Source: Sciurus carolinensis
Lineage: Eukaryota > Chordata > Mammalia > Rodentia > Sciuridae
DNA: 64,000 nt
Direction of reading: 5' to 3'
NCBI RefSeq assembly: GCF_902686445.1
Contig: NC_062229.1
Location: forward strand, 5,179,503-5,243,502
This document shows, in pieces, positions 1-13,800 of this stretch. Under the pieces are notes generated by a model that ran no database searches, was not told the origin of the DNA, and saw only the letters and a list, made by a program, of their open reading frames with translations. Each line of letters begins with the position of its first letter. Position 1 is the stretch's first letter. Position numbers and translations under genes: made by a program.

Positions 1-227
1 CTTCCCAGATTCCAGGACATTAGCCAAATCCACTTTTGTTCTTTATCTATTACCTGGTCTGTGGGAATCGGTGTCAGCAGATGAAAGTGAACTAAGACAA
101 CTATCCCTCCCCAGGAAGCACCCATGCCTGCTCACAGGGCTCAGGTCATAACTGACACACATTGGGGATGAGGAGACCCAGGGTAGGGAGCCTGGGGCCC
201 TGCCGCTGGGGCCTGTGTGGAGCCCAC

Positions 228-350
228 CTCGGCACATGGCCCCGTCCTCCCGCAGGACATAGCCGTCGGGGCAGGTGCATAGGTAGGAGCCCTCGGTGTT
301 GTGGCAGCGGAAGGCACAGAGCAGCGGGTTCAGAGAGCACTCATCAATGT
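228..350 (-). CDS. FBN3: FBN3 exon 53: cbEGF34, last exon inside the window
   Basis: Residues 2201-2241. [34 protein letters not shown]. The next exon (expected DVDEC in human) is not in bases 1-227, so the gene continues past the left edge. Confidence 0.95.
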
Positions 351-3300
351 CTGTGGAGGTCAGCAGAGGTGTCAGCTAGGTGGAGTCTGCCCACAGGACC
401 CTCCTCCCTCCCAGGGGCCAGTCCCCAGGCCTGCCCATCGCACATCCCAGGTCCTGGGCAGGCAGCATCGTACCCTCGCAGGTCATCATGGGGCCAGGCT
501 CAAAGCCATCTGCACAGGCACATTCAAAGCCTCCGATAACGTTGGTACAAGTGCCTTCTCCACAGGGGTGCCCAACTGAGCATTCATCTATGTCTGGTTG
601 AGGATAAAGGAGCAGTCAGCAACTGCAGAGAGACCCCCATCCTCCACATTCCCGTCTGCCTCCCTGGGGACTGCCACAGACTGGGCAGGGCAAGATCTGC
701 TGCCCTCTAAGCTAGCTGCAGGGCAAGCCCAGGCGCAGGTTCAAGGAACAGTGCAAAAGCGATGAGCAGCGGGTGAATGAGTGAATGACCAAGTGATGAA
801 TGAACGGCAAGGAATCAAGTAAGGTCAAGAATGAATAGAAAAATAATGAGAATGGGTGAATGAGTGAATGGGAGAGCAGGTCAATGAACGAAGGAACGAA
901 CGAACAGTAGGGAAGCAGGTGATTGAGCAAGTGAGTGAAGGACAAGGGAGAGAAGGCTGAAGAAAGTGACAGGGGCCCGCCAGGGCTGGTCACTCACCCA
1001 CACAGCTGATGCCAGTGAAGTCCAGGCTGTAGCCCAAGGGACACTCGCAGCGGAAGGAGCCATCAGTATTGATGCAGACGCCTTTAGCGCAGACGCCAGG
1101 GTTCTCTGCACACTCATTCACATCTGCACGTGGCAAGGGTTGCAGACTGGGCACCCATCACTGTGGGGACCTCAGGCCACCTGTGCATCTGGGAAGGAGC
1201 CTGAGACGGGTATCCAGGCAGAGCTGAGAAGGGCAGGGCTGGGTAGCTCAGGAGAGGCTCTCGGCACCCGGGCGAGGGGCTCACCTTCTCGAGAGTCATC
1301 TGGACCTGGAACTGCCCCGTGGCCAAAGGGGCAGAGCTCCTGAAAGGCAGCTGGGCAGGGAGAGGGTTTCAGAAAGAGCGTCAGAGTCGAGGGCCAGTCA
1401 CAGCCCCCAGGGTCAGAGTGCAGGGTCAGAGCGGACTCACCACTGCCCTCCAGAGGACACAGCTCACAGGGGTCGCCCCAGCCCTCTCCAGGCCTCTTGC
1501 TGCAGCAGCACCGCGTCTTGGTGGTGTTGAAAGCTTTGGGCACCAAGCACTTTCCAGCCTCAAAATGTGTGAAGCAGAAACTCTGCCTTGTGTCTGTGGG
1601 AGAGGGTAGGCCGTTTGCGTGTTAAGGTGATAAAACCATCATTCCGCACACCTGTGCACTCCCCTCCTCCACCCCAGTCCATGAATTAGCAGAGGCAGGC
1701 GTACTAGCAACCAATCAGAACACATCACGCCCCCTGGTCACGGTGATTGGCTCAGGAATGAACACGTGATCCACCCTGGGCCAATGGGGATCAACCCTGG
1801 GACTTTGGCAGGATAGCCCTGAATCCCAGCAATGTTCTAATCTACTTCATGGCTGTTGGGTGTCCCTGCACCTGGAAGAACGGACAAACTTGTCTTGATG
1901 TTACTGAATCAGAAGCCCCTTCCTCAAGAGGTAAAGAAACTGATTACCGAGAGTGGGGGGAACCTTGACTTCAGACCTCAAACCCCTAGACCTCGACTCC
2001 ACCAACACTCAGCATGTTGGGGTGTGGCTCACCACTGGGCCCTGGGCCACCATAACTGGTTGAGTTGAACTGCGACTCTGCTGTCGCCCTTGCTGCCCCT
2101 AACCTATGAGAAAAGGCTAGATCAAGTTGGGTAAGCCTAGCCCAGCTGAGATGAAGCCAGCCCAGAGTGACCTAAGCTACCTGAAACTAGACAACACCTG
2201 CATGGCAAGAGAGACTCTGGTTAATACTGAACAACCCAGGGGACTACGCTAGCCAGGGATGGACCAAGTTAGCCCTGTGTAGAAGAGGTCAGTCTGGCCA
2301 AAAGGCTGCCTGGACTGGGATAACCCCACTAATGCAGAGAGACACTAATGCTCCTGGAGTGTCAGACAAGAAACTGTGGCCCTCCTTTCTGGGTGATCCA
2401 AGCCCTCCTCGCCTCATCTCCCACCACCCTCTCCCCTAAGCCCTGGGTGCTCACCAAAGCAACGGTGCCTGTTGTCAGAGAGGACAAAGCCAGGTGGGCA
2501 GAGGCACTGGAAGCTCCCGGGACTGTTGGTGCAGGTGCCAAAGAGGCAGAGGTTGGGCTCCTCCAAGCACTCGTCAATGTCTGGAAGGGCGGGGACATAA
2601 GCTAGGGGGAGGGGTGCAAGGAGGACCTGCACCAGGGTGAGGAGGCCTTGGATGTGAAGACGGGCAGAAAGAGTTGGGGCCCAGCTGAAGTGGAGCAAGA
2701 AGCTGAGGCTTGGTCTGAGCTGCAGCATTGGGTGGCAGTGTGTATGGGGTGGGGGGGTCTTTCCCAGGAGAAGTAGGAGTCATGGTCTGGAAAAGTTCAT
2801 TGTTCAAGACCAAAATTGTACAAAGCTAACCCAAACTGGATAAAGTTAGCCTGTACTAGATGGAATTAGCTCTTTGTATCAGGTTAGCTTAGAGAGAATA
2901 AACCAGAAGAGGTCAGGCCAGACTGGTCCAGGTTAGCCCAGATTATACAAGCTAGCCCACCTGCTCAAGAAAGACAGGTTCAGGTTAACCTAGATTATGT
3001 AAGGCTAGCCCAGATGAAAGGTAGGACAAGGGGCCATGGGTCCAGACCAGATTAATGCAAGTCAGCCCAGACTATATGAGACTAGCCTATCTGCTCAGGC
3101 CAGAATGGTCCAGGTTAGCCCACATGGAATGAGACTAACCCAAGTGAATGAATGGACCATACAGGTCAGACCAGACTGATTTGGATTAGTCCAGAGTGTA
3201 CAGTCATGCTTATGGGTGATTACATCAGTGGAACTTGGGCCAGACTGGTCCTTGACCACCATTCATTGAGTAAGAAGTCCTACTATTAGATTCCTGAGGT

Positions 3301-6300
3301 GCAGTGAGACCCCCAAACCCAAGTCCACTTTGTAGGATTCACAAGGAAGCCTGTGGGCCCTAGAGAAAGTCCTGAGCCAGGGGTGCAGCACCATTAATAA
3401 TGATAACAGTGTACGGAGCTGTGTTTGGTGCTGTGCTAAGTGCTTTTACATCTCACTGTTATCCCAACTGGTAATCCCATTTTACAGACAGACAAACAGA
3501 GAACCAGAGGCACCTCTCTAGCCCCAGAGCTGGGAGGTTGTGCTGGACACTCACCTATGCAGTGGTTGCTCTGCACCTGGAAGCCAAGAGGGCAGATGCA
3601 GCGGAACGAGCCCTCAAGGTTCTGGCAAGTGCCTGGCAGGCAGGTTCCTGCAAGGCTGAGACACTCGTTGGTGTCTGTGGAAAGGAGAAGGAGGGAATCC
3701 CAGCACCAGAGAGGATGCAGAGGGCTCACCCAGGTCTGGGGCCAACACCTGCTGTCACTGCATGGTGGCTGAGGAACCCAGGAGAAGCCCTTCCAGTGGC
3801 AATTCTGGGTCCAAGGGAAAGGCTAAGATTCCAGAAAACAGGTAGCACGGGAAGAATTATCTGGTCCTGGGGGGTTATAGGGAGAGCCAGATGGTGTCAG
3901 TGGGGAAGAGGGAGCAAAGTTCCTAATATGGAGCCACTTGGAGATTCCTCTGGGATTTTCCTGGCATCTGTTTAGTACCTCTACTATTCCTGACTTCAGA
4001 AAACTTACATTTTCAAGACAGTTTCATCCTAAATCACAAAACTATGAAAATATAATGTACTGGTTTATTTTTTTTTAATACCTTTTATGCATGGATACCA
4101 AATAGAACCACACTCACTCAAAAGTACCAACTTCAGGTAAATGTGGAGCAAGGACCGGCTGAGATGGGTCCCAGCACTGTGACGAGACTCACCCACACAG
4201 TTTTTCCCATCGGCCGTGAGCTCGAAGCCCTCCTGACAAAGACAGTTGAAGGACCCGGCTGTGTTAAGGCATTGGCCAAATCGGCACACCTGCCCATTCA
4301 GAGTGGTACACTCATCAATGTCTGCAGAGGGAAGATGAGCAGATAGGGTCAACCAAGGAGCTGGACGGAGCCGAGCCTACCTTGTACTTCCTTCACTTTA
4401 CTGAGCACTCATGTATAGACTCTATATTAACCTTCCTACTACCGTATGAAGTAGGAACTGATATTTGCCAACACAAGCATTATAATGCTATGAATTTTCC
4501 TCTAAGTTCTCTCTTAGCTGCATCCTACATATTTTGATGTCATGTGTTTATTTTCATTTAATTAAAAATATTTTCCAATTTCATTTATGATTTCTCCTTT
4601 GATCTATGGGTTATTTAAGAGTACATTGATTAATTTCCTAATACTTTGGGACTTTCTGGGTATCTCTCTGTGATTGATTTCCAGTTTCATTCTCTTACTT
4701 CTTGAGGACTTGCTTTGTGTGACTTCAATTCTTTAAAATTTGTTAAGGGTTACTTTAACAAACCAGAATATTGCCCCAAATATGGCAAATATTCCTTGGT
4801 GACTGTCCATGTGTATTTGAGAAGAATATATATTCTAGAATGTTCTATAAATACCATTCAGGTCAAAGTAGTTGACAGTATTGTTAACTGTCTATATATT
4901 CTGTATCATAACTGACTTTACACCTACTTGTTCTCTCTGCTACTGCAGGGGGCATGTTGAGGTTGCCAACTATAATTATGGATTTTTCTATTTCTATTTC
5001 AGGCCTATTAATTTCACTTCATATGTTTTGAAGTTCTACTGTTGGTTACTTATGTCCTTATGATTATGTCTTCTCAGTGAATTAGCCTCCTGCTCAATAT
5101 ATAATGTCTCTCTTTATTTCAGGTAATATTTCTGTTGAGAAGCCTATGTAGTGTGATATTTTCTCTGGTAAGTACTACTATAAATCCCTATTTTACAGAT
5201 AAGGAAATGGAGGCATGAGGAAGTAAATGACTCATCTAGGGTCGCACAGCTTGTAGGTGGCAAAGTTGGGATTTGAACTCATGCTTCTTGACCTTGGAGT
5301 TCATGCTTTTACCCAGTGCACTTAATTGGGTAGTGCCATACCACCAAGGTCTTGCTTTCACTCTTCCCTTCTCAGTCTTATAATTTCACCAGAGAAGAAA
5401 GCATAAGAAAACTTAGAAAATATTTCAAATTAAATGGAAATGAAAACATATTAAAATTTGTGAGATGCAGTTAAGAGAGCACTTAGAGGCAAATTCATAG
5501 CATTGAACGGTGCTGTCTATCTGCCTCCCATCAGCCTCAGCATAAACTCTGACATGGGACTCCCATGAGGACCCCCACTGCTACTGGACAATTGAATGGG
5601 TATGGAGAATTTTGTGGTTAACTCATTTTCAGAGGAAACTCCAACCCCTGAGTTTGCTCAGGATCAAGATCTTTTGTTTCAGAGGAGCCCTCAGACCATG
5701 GATCTACTATGCTGTGGAGAACACCGGGCCCTCCCCACCAACCCAGCCAGCTCACCCACACAATTCCCGTTGTGTGTTGCTGCAAAGCCGGGGAAACACA
5801 GGCAGTTGTAGGAGCCAATGATGTTCTTGCAGGTCCCATTTCCACATGGCTGCTGGTCACACTCATCGAGGTCTGAGAGCAAAACCCACAAACCTGCCAA
5901 TTTGCCCTAGGCATTGGGTGGCTCAGGGACAGGGACCTGGCTGACCTCACCCTGGCTCCCCTGCACCTAACCCTTCCCAGATGACTGGGAAGGTCCACTG
6001 GTACTATTTACGATCTTCATTTTACAGATGAGAAAACGGAGGCAGGAGAGAAATGAGAATGTCATTTGCCCAAGGTCTTAGTGCCAGGACTCAAACCTGG
6101 GTCTGTCTGTGAATTGGGATGGTTGGAGGAGCCATCCCCGCTCCAGGGGAGGTGCAGACCCCAGGCAGAGCCTGGCCTGAGAGAAGGGAGCAGAAGGGGC
6201 TCTCACCCATGCACAGAGTCTGGTCCGCCGATGCCTGGAAGCCGCGGTGGCACAGGCACAGGTAGCTGCTCTCCGTGTCCAGACAGTCGCCGTGGCTGCA

Positions 6301-7822
6301 GACATTGGGAATCTCCCAACACTCGTTCCGTCCTGGGGGGTGCAGGCAGCATGGTGTCCCCAAACTCCCCACCCCACAGAGGATCAGCCTCATCCCTCTC
6401 TCCCTGAGCTGTCCCCTGCTGCAGCAGAGCCAGATCCTGCCCTGAAGTGCCGTGTGCCAGCTCCCACCAGCGGCCTCAAGCTGCCAGCATTGTTCTTAAC
6501 CCCGTCCGGTCACACCCAACTCGACCCTGTAAACAGGTGCTCTCAGGGCTAGGGGACCAGCACAGCCACAGAGCACAGGTCAGCAGCAGGAGGCCCAGGT
6601 TCAGTCCTCAGCACCCACCTCAGCACCCACCCGAGACGGGCGCTTCCAGCTTGCCTTCCCTTTCCTTGTACAGACAAGGAAAAGGAGTCATCCTCCGCCA
6701 AGTCATGGCAGGCCACAGCCCGCCTCCTTCCCTTCCCTTTGCCGTGCTGGGGTCGGGCCTCTGTCTCCCTGGCGGCCCCACGCACCCACGCAGGCCCCGC
6801 TGGGCGACAGCTTGAACCCTCGGGCACATTCGCAACGATAGCTGCCAGGGACGTTGATGCAGTCTGCATTCCTCCGGCAGGGGCCCTCCCCGCGGGCACA
6901 CTCGTCCACATCTGGGGAATCCAGCAAACGGGGTGGGGGTGAGAGAGAAGCCACCCTGGAAGAATCAAACCCCAAACCCAGCTTTGCAGCAGGTCATCTC
7001 TGTAAACCACCAGAACTGGAGGGAGGGTGGCCACTTGAGATGGAGATGCTCAGGGAGGTGTCAGCCCAGCAAACAGACGGGGAAACTGAGGCTTACAGAG
7101 TGTACGTGACTCAGTCAGAGTGCACAGTGGGGAACGGCATCCTGGACCATCCAGGACCATCCAGGACCGGGGACAGGGTGGGGGTAGGGGTGGGGAGGCA
7201 CCTTCGCAGGCCAGCAGGACGCTGTTGTAGCCAAAGCCCATGGGACACTCGCAGCGGAAGCTCCCGATCTGGTTGATGCAGATGCCGTGGGCACAGATGG
7301 CTGGAATCTCCCCACACTCATCAATGTCTGGGGACAGTAAGAGCCATCAAGAGTAGCCTAGCCCCGGGGACCTTCTGGGGACCCTGAAGTAGAGGTCCCA
7401 CTGGCCATGCAGTCTGATAGATGAGGCCAGAGACCAGCACATGGTCCAAAAATCTTGCTCAGCCAAAACACATCCACTCACACCAGAAAGAGGTCAGGAT
7501 GTGGGAGGAAAAACGAGAGCAGGAGAGAGCCTCACTTTCTATTGAAAATGCACATTTTGCAACATGGGAGGCTGAGGCAGGAGGATGGCAAATTCCAGAC
7601 CAGCCTGGGCAACTTAGCAAGACTCTGTCTCACAGTAAAATTTAAGAAAGGGCTGGGGATGTATCTCACAGGTAAAGCACCTGCTTAGCATATGTAAGGA
7701 TCAAGGTTCAATCCCCAGTACTGAAAAAAAAAAACAAAAGAAAGAAAGCACAGTTCCTGTGACCTAACACCCTGCTTTTCAGGATCTAACCCTGAAAATG
7801 ACATTGAGTAAAAGAAGTCAGA

Positions 7823-7854
<32 letters not shown>

Positions 7855-10800
7855 CAAATATAGTAGGACTGCATTTATAGAAGTGCCCAGAATTGGCAAA
7901 TCTGTGGAGACAGAAAGACTGACAGTTGTCTTGGGGCTGGGAGAGGGCCCATGACTGCTAGTGGGGACAGGGTTTCTCTCTGCATAACGAAAATGCTCTA
8001 ATCCTTGAGGGGATGGCTGCATGGCTCTGAATGCACCAAATCCACTGAGTTGGGCACTTAACTTAAAATAATATTTTTTCTGGTACTGGGGATTGAACCC
8101 AGGGGTGCTCTACCACTGAGTTACGTCTCCAGCCCTTTTTATTTTATCCTGAGACAAGGTCTCATCAAGTTGCCCAGGCTGGCCTCGAACTTGCGAAGCT
8201 CTTACCTCGGCCTCCTGAGTAGTAGGGATTATAGGTATACACCACTGCACCCAGCTTCAATGAGTCCCTTTAAATGGGCATGCACACACACACAGCTGGC
8301 CTGTCTCTGAAGTTGCTGCGTCTTCAACTACATTTTGCAAAAATTTTAAAATCTTTTTGTACCGAACATGTACAGAGTCTTTCCTTGTCATTAGTCCCTA
8401 AACGAAAAGGCAAACTCTGCATGAGTCCACTCACAGGAGCTCCCTAGAGCAGGCCGGGCTGAGAGGGGACAAGAGTTAGTGCTGAATGGGGACTGAGGTT
8501 CAGTTTTGGGAGGTGAGAAAGTTCTGGACACAACAGTGAAGATGGTCACAGGAGAATGTGAACTGCTTAATGCCACTGATCTGGGCACTAAAAAATTGTT
8601 ATGATAAATTTTATTATATGTATTTTACAGTTGTTCAAAAATGACGGACAGTTTTATAAAAATACCTTCACTGTAAAAAAGAATGGAAGAAGGAAGTATT
8701 TAGGAGCAAAATTCCAGGGGAGTTAGAGGTTCAAGGAAGAGGGGTGAGGGGAGGATGGGGAGAGAGGGTGGAAAGAAAGGGCTGTGGGGTGAGGAGAGGA
8801 GACTCCGTGCAGGGCACTCAGAGAGGCAAGGGTCCCGGCCACTCACCGAGGGGCTTCCCCGTGTGGATGTCAATGACGAAGCCCGGGACTTGGTCCCCAC
8901 ACAGGACCTGGTAGTCAGCTGGCCAGAGGAGAACAGAGCTGCAGCCCGGGACCTCTGCCCCCTGCAGCCCAGCCCTCACCTGGACGCTCACCATCCCTCA
9001 GCCTCTGCCTCCTCCCTGGTTGCCACACACCTGTGCAGTGACTTCCCAACACCCAGGTGGGACTTGGCTGTCTCTTGCCAGCATGGGCAACACCAACCAT
9101 ACCCCTGGTCCTTATCAAAACACACAGGTTGTTCAACTAGCATCTCAAGACCTTCATCATCCCCATCATCCCTCCAGCAAACTCCTGCACTGGGGACACC
9201 AGTGGACCTGCTTATCTGAGTACAACCCACTCCTCCAAGCTGCTGCCCCTCTGCCTGGGCTGCTCCCCCAGCCCCAAGAGCCCTTCTTCCTTGCCCTGCC
9301 CAGCGCTATCATTTGAATGTGTCCCCCAAAAGTTCATGTGTTGGAAACAGAATCCCCAAAATCCTATACTGATGGCATTCAGAAGTGAGTCCTTTGAGAG
9401 GTGGTGAGGGTTTTGATGAGGTTTTGAGGGTGGGGCCCACATAAAGGCATTAGTGGCTTTGTAAGAGGAAGAGAGACCTGAGCTGGCATGCTTGCTCTGT
9501 CTCACCATGTGACACCCTCCGCCATGTTGTAATGCAGCACAAAGGCCCCCACCAGGTGCCAGCCCATGCTCTTGGACTTCCCAGTCTCCAGAACTGTGAG
9601 CTACCTAAACCTTTATTCTTTGTAAGTTATCCAATCTCAGTATATTGTTGCAGTAATAGAAAACAGACACCTGGTGAAACCCACTTCAACCTTCAGGATT
9701 TATGGCAGACAATTGATGAACACCAGTGCCCAGTCACTCTGGCCCCAGGCAGTGGATGATCCTTCTCTTGAGCTTCCTGAGCAGTTCATCCTCCAATCAA
9801 AGTCAGAACTCTATACCTGCAGGTTCTGCCTTTGCAGATTCAACCTGCCGTGGATCAAAAGTATTCTAAAAAAACAACTGTATCTGTACCAAACACCAAG
9901 TAGTTCTGTGTGTCTTCAAGAGTTTTTCCCACCAATGAAAATTTTTTCCATGCTAAATTTTCAATGTCTGCAAAGGAGGACTGAATGCCTTGCCCACTGT
10001 CCACACAAGGAAACCTAACTGACTCTCCAGCTCATCAGAACAAGGCAGATTAGTCTAAAAGCCCTAAGTATACTGAGTCTACCTAAAAACCAAGCTGGGA
10101 GGGGCCAGGCTGGGAAGAAGGTGGGGAAGGGGAACTCACGGCTGGCTGGGGTGGGGCAGGCCTCACAGGGTCTGTTCCAGGCCTGGCCAATGTTGTAGGA
10201 GCAGCAGCATGTCTTCCGGGTCACATTGAAGGCCAACTCATTCCCACATGTTCCATTATAGTGCCGGAAACAGGCACTCTTTCTCATGTCTGCAGTTGGG
10301 TGCGGAAGTAAAGTGTGGAAAAAGGTCTCCCAGGTTAGAGGAGAAGACCAAGCAGACAGGAACTCATTCATGAATCCATTTGAACAAAACTGGCTTGGTG
10401 TTTCTCCCCCAGTGCACTCAGGGGTACCATTCATAGTTTAGCGGTTGTTGGGTAGTACACGGTCTGGGCAACTGTTCATGGCAGTCCTGCAGCCTTGTTC
10501 ACTGGCACATATCAGCACTTCAGATACACTCGCTCTTCCTCTCTTTCCCCCAAACACAACTCTTTGCACTCTTCCAAGGCTTAGAGGCAGTTCCTCCCAA
10601 ACCCAGGCGCTGCCACAGCAACCGCCAGCCCCCGTCAATCACACTTCCTACCCATGCAGTTGTTGCCTCCGTTGACTCGCAGGTACTCTGCAGGGCAGAC
10701 ACAGGTGTAGTTCCCCAGGGTGTTGTAGCATGTGCCAGGGCCACAGATGCCCGAGTGTGTGGAGCATTCATTGATATCTGCGGGGGCGGCAAGAGCGGAG

Positions 10801-13800
10801 GGGGCATTCGGGCACTGTCCAGGAACTCTCCAGGTAACGCCTATCCAGGCCCATAGATGGGCACGTCAGTGGGCTTCGATTTGGTTTCGAAATCAGCTTA
10901 AAATTATACAGACACTTTAGGGATGTGAGAAAACATAACATGACATTAAATAAACGCTTACTGTAGCACTTCTACTAAAAGACTAAAGTCTCACGTTGAA
11001 AGCAAGGTCCCCTCTGCAGAGGTGGGGGTCTTTGGGAAAGTGATTGAATCATGGATCCATCGACTGATGGCTGAATGGTCTGCTGGGGGGTGGGACTACA
11101 TGGAGGAAGTAGGTCATGGGGACACGCCCTGGAAGGGTTCACCCTCTCCCTGGCCCCGTCCCTCCCTCTCTGTTCCCTGGCTGTCATGAATCGAGCTTTC
11201 TTCCACCACGCCCTTCTGCCACAATGTTCCCGACTTGGAGCCAGCTGACTGTGGACTGAGTCCTCTGAAACTGGAAGCCAAAATAAATTTTCTCTCCTCT
11301 AAGTTGATCTTGTCAGGTATTTTGGTCTTAGTGATAGAAAGCGGACACTCCTCCAGGGCCTCTGTGAATGCTTAAAACTGGGGAGAGTATCCATCTGTAT
11401 TTTTTTCCTATATATGCACACCGATGATAAAGCCTAATTTTTTAAAAGTAGGCACAGTAAGACATTGACAATAATAACTACTAATAAAATGAAACAATTA
11501 TGACCGTATGCTGTAATAAATGTTATTTAAAACTTACAAATAGTTTATTTCTAGAATTTTCCATTCGATATTTTCAGATTGCATTGACCATGGGTAAGTG
11601 AAATCACAGGAGGCCAAAGATGGGCAAGGAGGACCACTGTATCCTGGGATGGGGTCTTGATTTAAAACCTCATCAATTCCTCCTGTCCAGAGGCGGGATT
11701 TTGCCGTAAAGGGCCACACTCTTTTGCAGTTTTCTGAATCAAATGGACTCTCTCATGATTATCTGGCCTGTCACTGCAGTATAAAAGCAGTTACAGTGTG
11801 CAAATAAACTGTGATACTGCCCGTGCTCCAAGGAAACTTTACTATGGACCCTAAAATTTCAATTTCATATAATTTTCATGTGTCAGAGAATATTATTTTG
11901 ATTTTTTCCCAACCGTTTAAAATATACAAAAAAAAAAAAATCTTAGTTAGCAGGTTGTATAAAAAACAGGTGATGAACTGTTAACACTAAGAGTGACATC
12001 ACCCAAAATGGCAGAGCAGGGAACTCCTGGGCTCCACTGCTTTACAAGAGCAAATCAAGCAGGCAAAATCTGGACAGGAAATCAACATTTGCAGAACTCT
12101 AGAATCCTGTCGAAACCTTGCAACAAATAATTTACAAGAAATAACAACCATGCTGTCATAAGAGAATGCTCTGGCATTTTTAAGTGCCCCAGACGTTGTC
12201 ACATCCCTCCCTTCTGGCCACAGCAGGCATGAGAATCTTAAAAGCAGGAAGGGAGGAGTGACATGCTGTACACAAGGGATCCTCGGCAATTTCTCTCCTG
12301 AAACCATGAGGCCAGAAAACAGTGAGATGGATTAAAGCACCACAAAAAAAACCTGTCAACTGAGAATTCTATATTTGGCAAAACTATCCCTCAGGAATGA
12401 AGGAGAATTTAAGACAGTCTGAAATAAACAAAAATCGAAGGAGTTCATCTCTAGTAGGCCTTACAAGAAATACTAAAGGGAGCCCTCCAAATGGAATGAA
12501 AAGACACTAGACAGTAACACAAACTCATATGGAGAAGTAACATCCAGTGAAACAGGTGGTTACATAGGTAAAGAGAGAACTCAGCATTTTGGGTTATTAA
12601 TTCCTATTGTTTCCCTCTATGATTCAAAAGATGAAAGTGTATGGAGGTCTCAATATGCTGCCCAGGCTGGCCTCAAACTCCTGGACTCAAGCAAACCTCC
12701 TCTCTTAGTTGCCTAAGTAGGTGGAATGACAGGTGTGTGCCTCCACACCTGGCTAAAAGCAATTATCAATAATGGTTAATGGGCAAACATTTTATAAAGA
12801 TGTCATTTGTGACGATAACAACATGAAGGGGAAGGTTGGAGTTGTAAAGAGCAGGCTTTTATACACCATTGAAATTAAGTTAATATTAATTCAAATTTGA
12901 TTGTTGCAAAATTAAGATGTTAATTGCAATCCCAGAGCAACAATCAAGAAAGGAACTTTAAAAGGATACAGGAAAAAAAAAAAAAAAAAAAAGCAAGAAG
13001 GAAATTAAGATGGTTCACTAGGAAAATAATCAATCCATCAAAAAGGAAACAAAAAAGATAAGAGGGTTAGGGGTGTGGCTCAGTGGTAGAGCACTTGCCT
13101 AGTATGAGGCAAGTGAGGCCCAGGGTTCACTTGCCTCATGTGTGTGAGGCCCAGGGTTCAATCCCCAGCACTGCAAAACAAAACAAAATGAAACAACAAC
13201 AACAAAAATACAACACATGTAGAAAATAAATAGCAAAATGGCAAATGTAAGCCCTTCCTTATCAGTAATAATATGTAAATGGATTAAACTCTCCAAAGAA
13301 ATGGTAAACATTGACAGAATGGACAAAAAAATTAAAACATGATCCAACTAGATGCTACCTACAAGACACTCACTTTAGATCCAAAGACACAAATGAGTTG
13401 AAGGTGAAAGGTAGGGAAAAGATATTTCATGCAAATAGTAATTGAAAGAGAGTTGGGGTGATAATTTTTTTTTTAATATACTTAAAGCCCAAATTTGTCA
13501 TGAGAGACAAAGAAGAATATCATATATTGATACAATGGTCAACCCATCAAGAAGATATAACAATAATACGCATATGTGCAGTTAACAACAGAACCTCAAA
13601 ATATGTGATGCAAAAACTGACCAAAAAAGAGACAGAGTTCTACAAAAATAATTGAAGAATTCAAAAGCCCATCTGCAATAACAGATAAAAAGAAAACTAT
13701 TTTGAAGGTCAACAAGAAAAAAGAGGCTTCAATAACACTATGGAACACTAATCCTAATAGGTCCTTACAGAATATGCAATATCCAAACAGCAGAATACAA

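Noticed and set aside
1690..1880. Cluster of CCAAT boxes and a CACGTG in an intron, read as an internal promoter
   Set aside because: The block has the texture of an old interspersed repeat and lies far from any exon start; not enough to call regulation.
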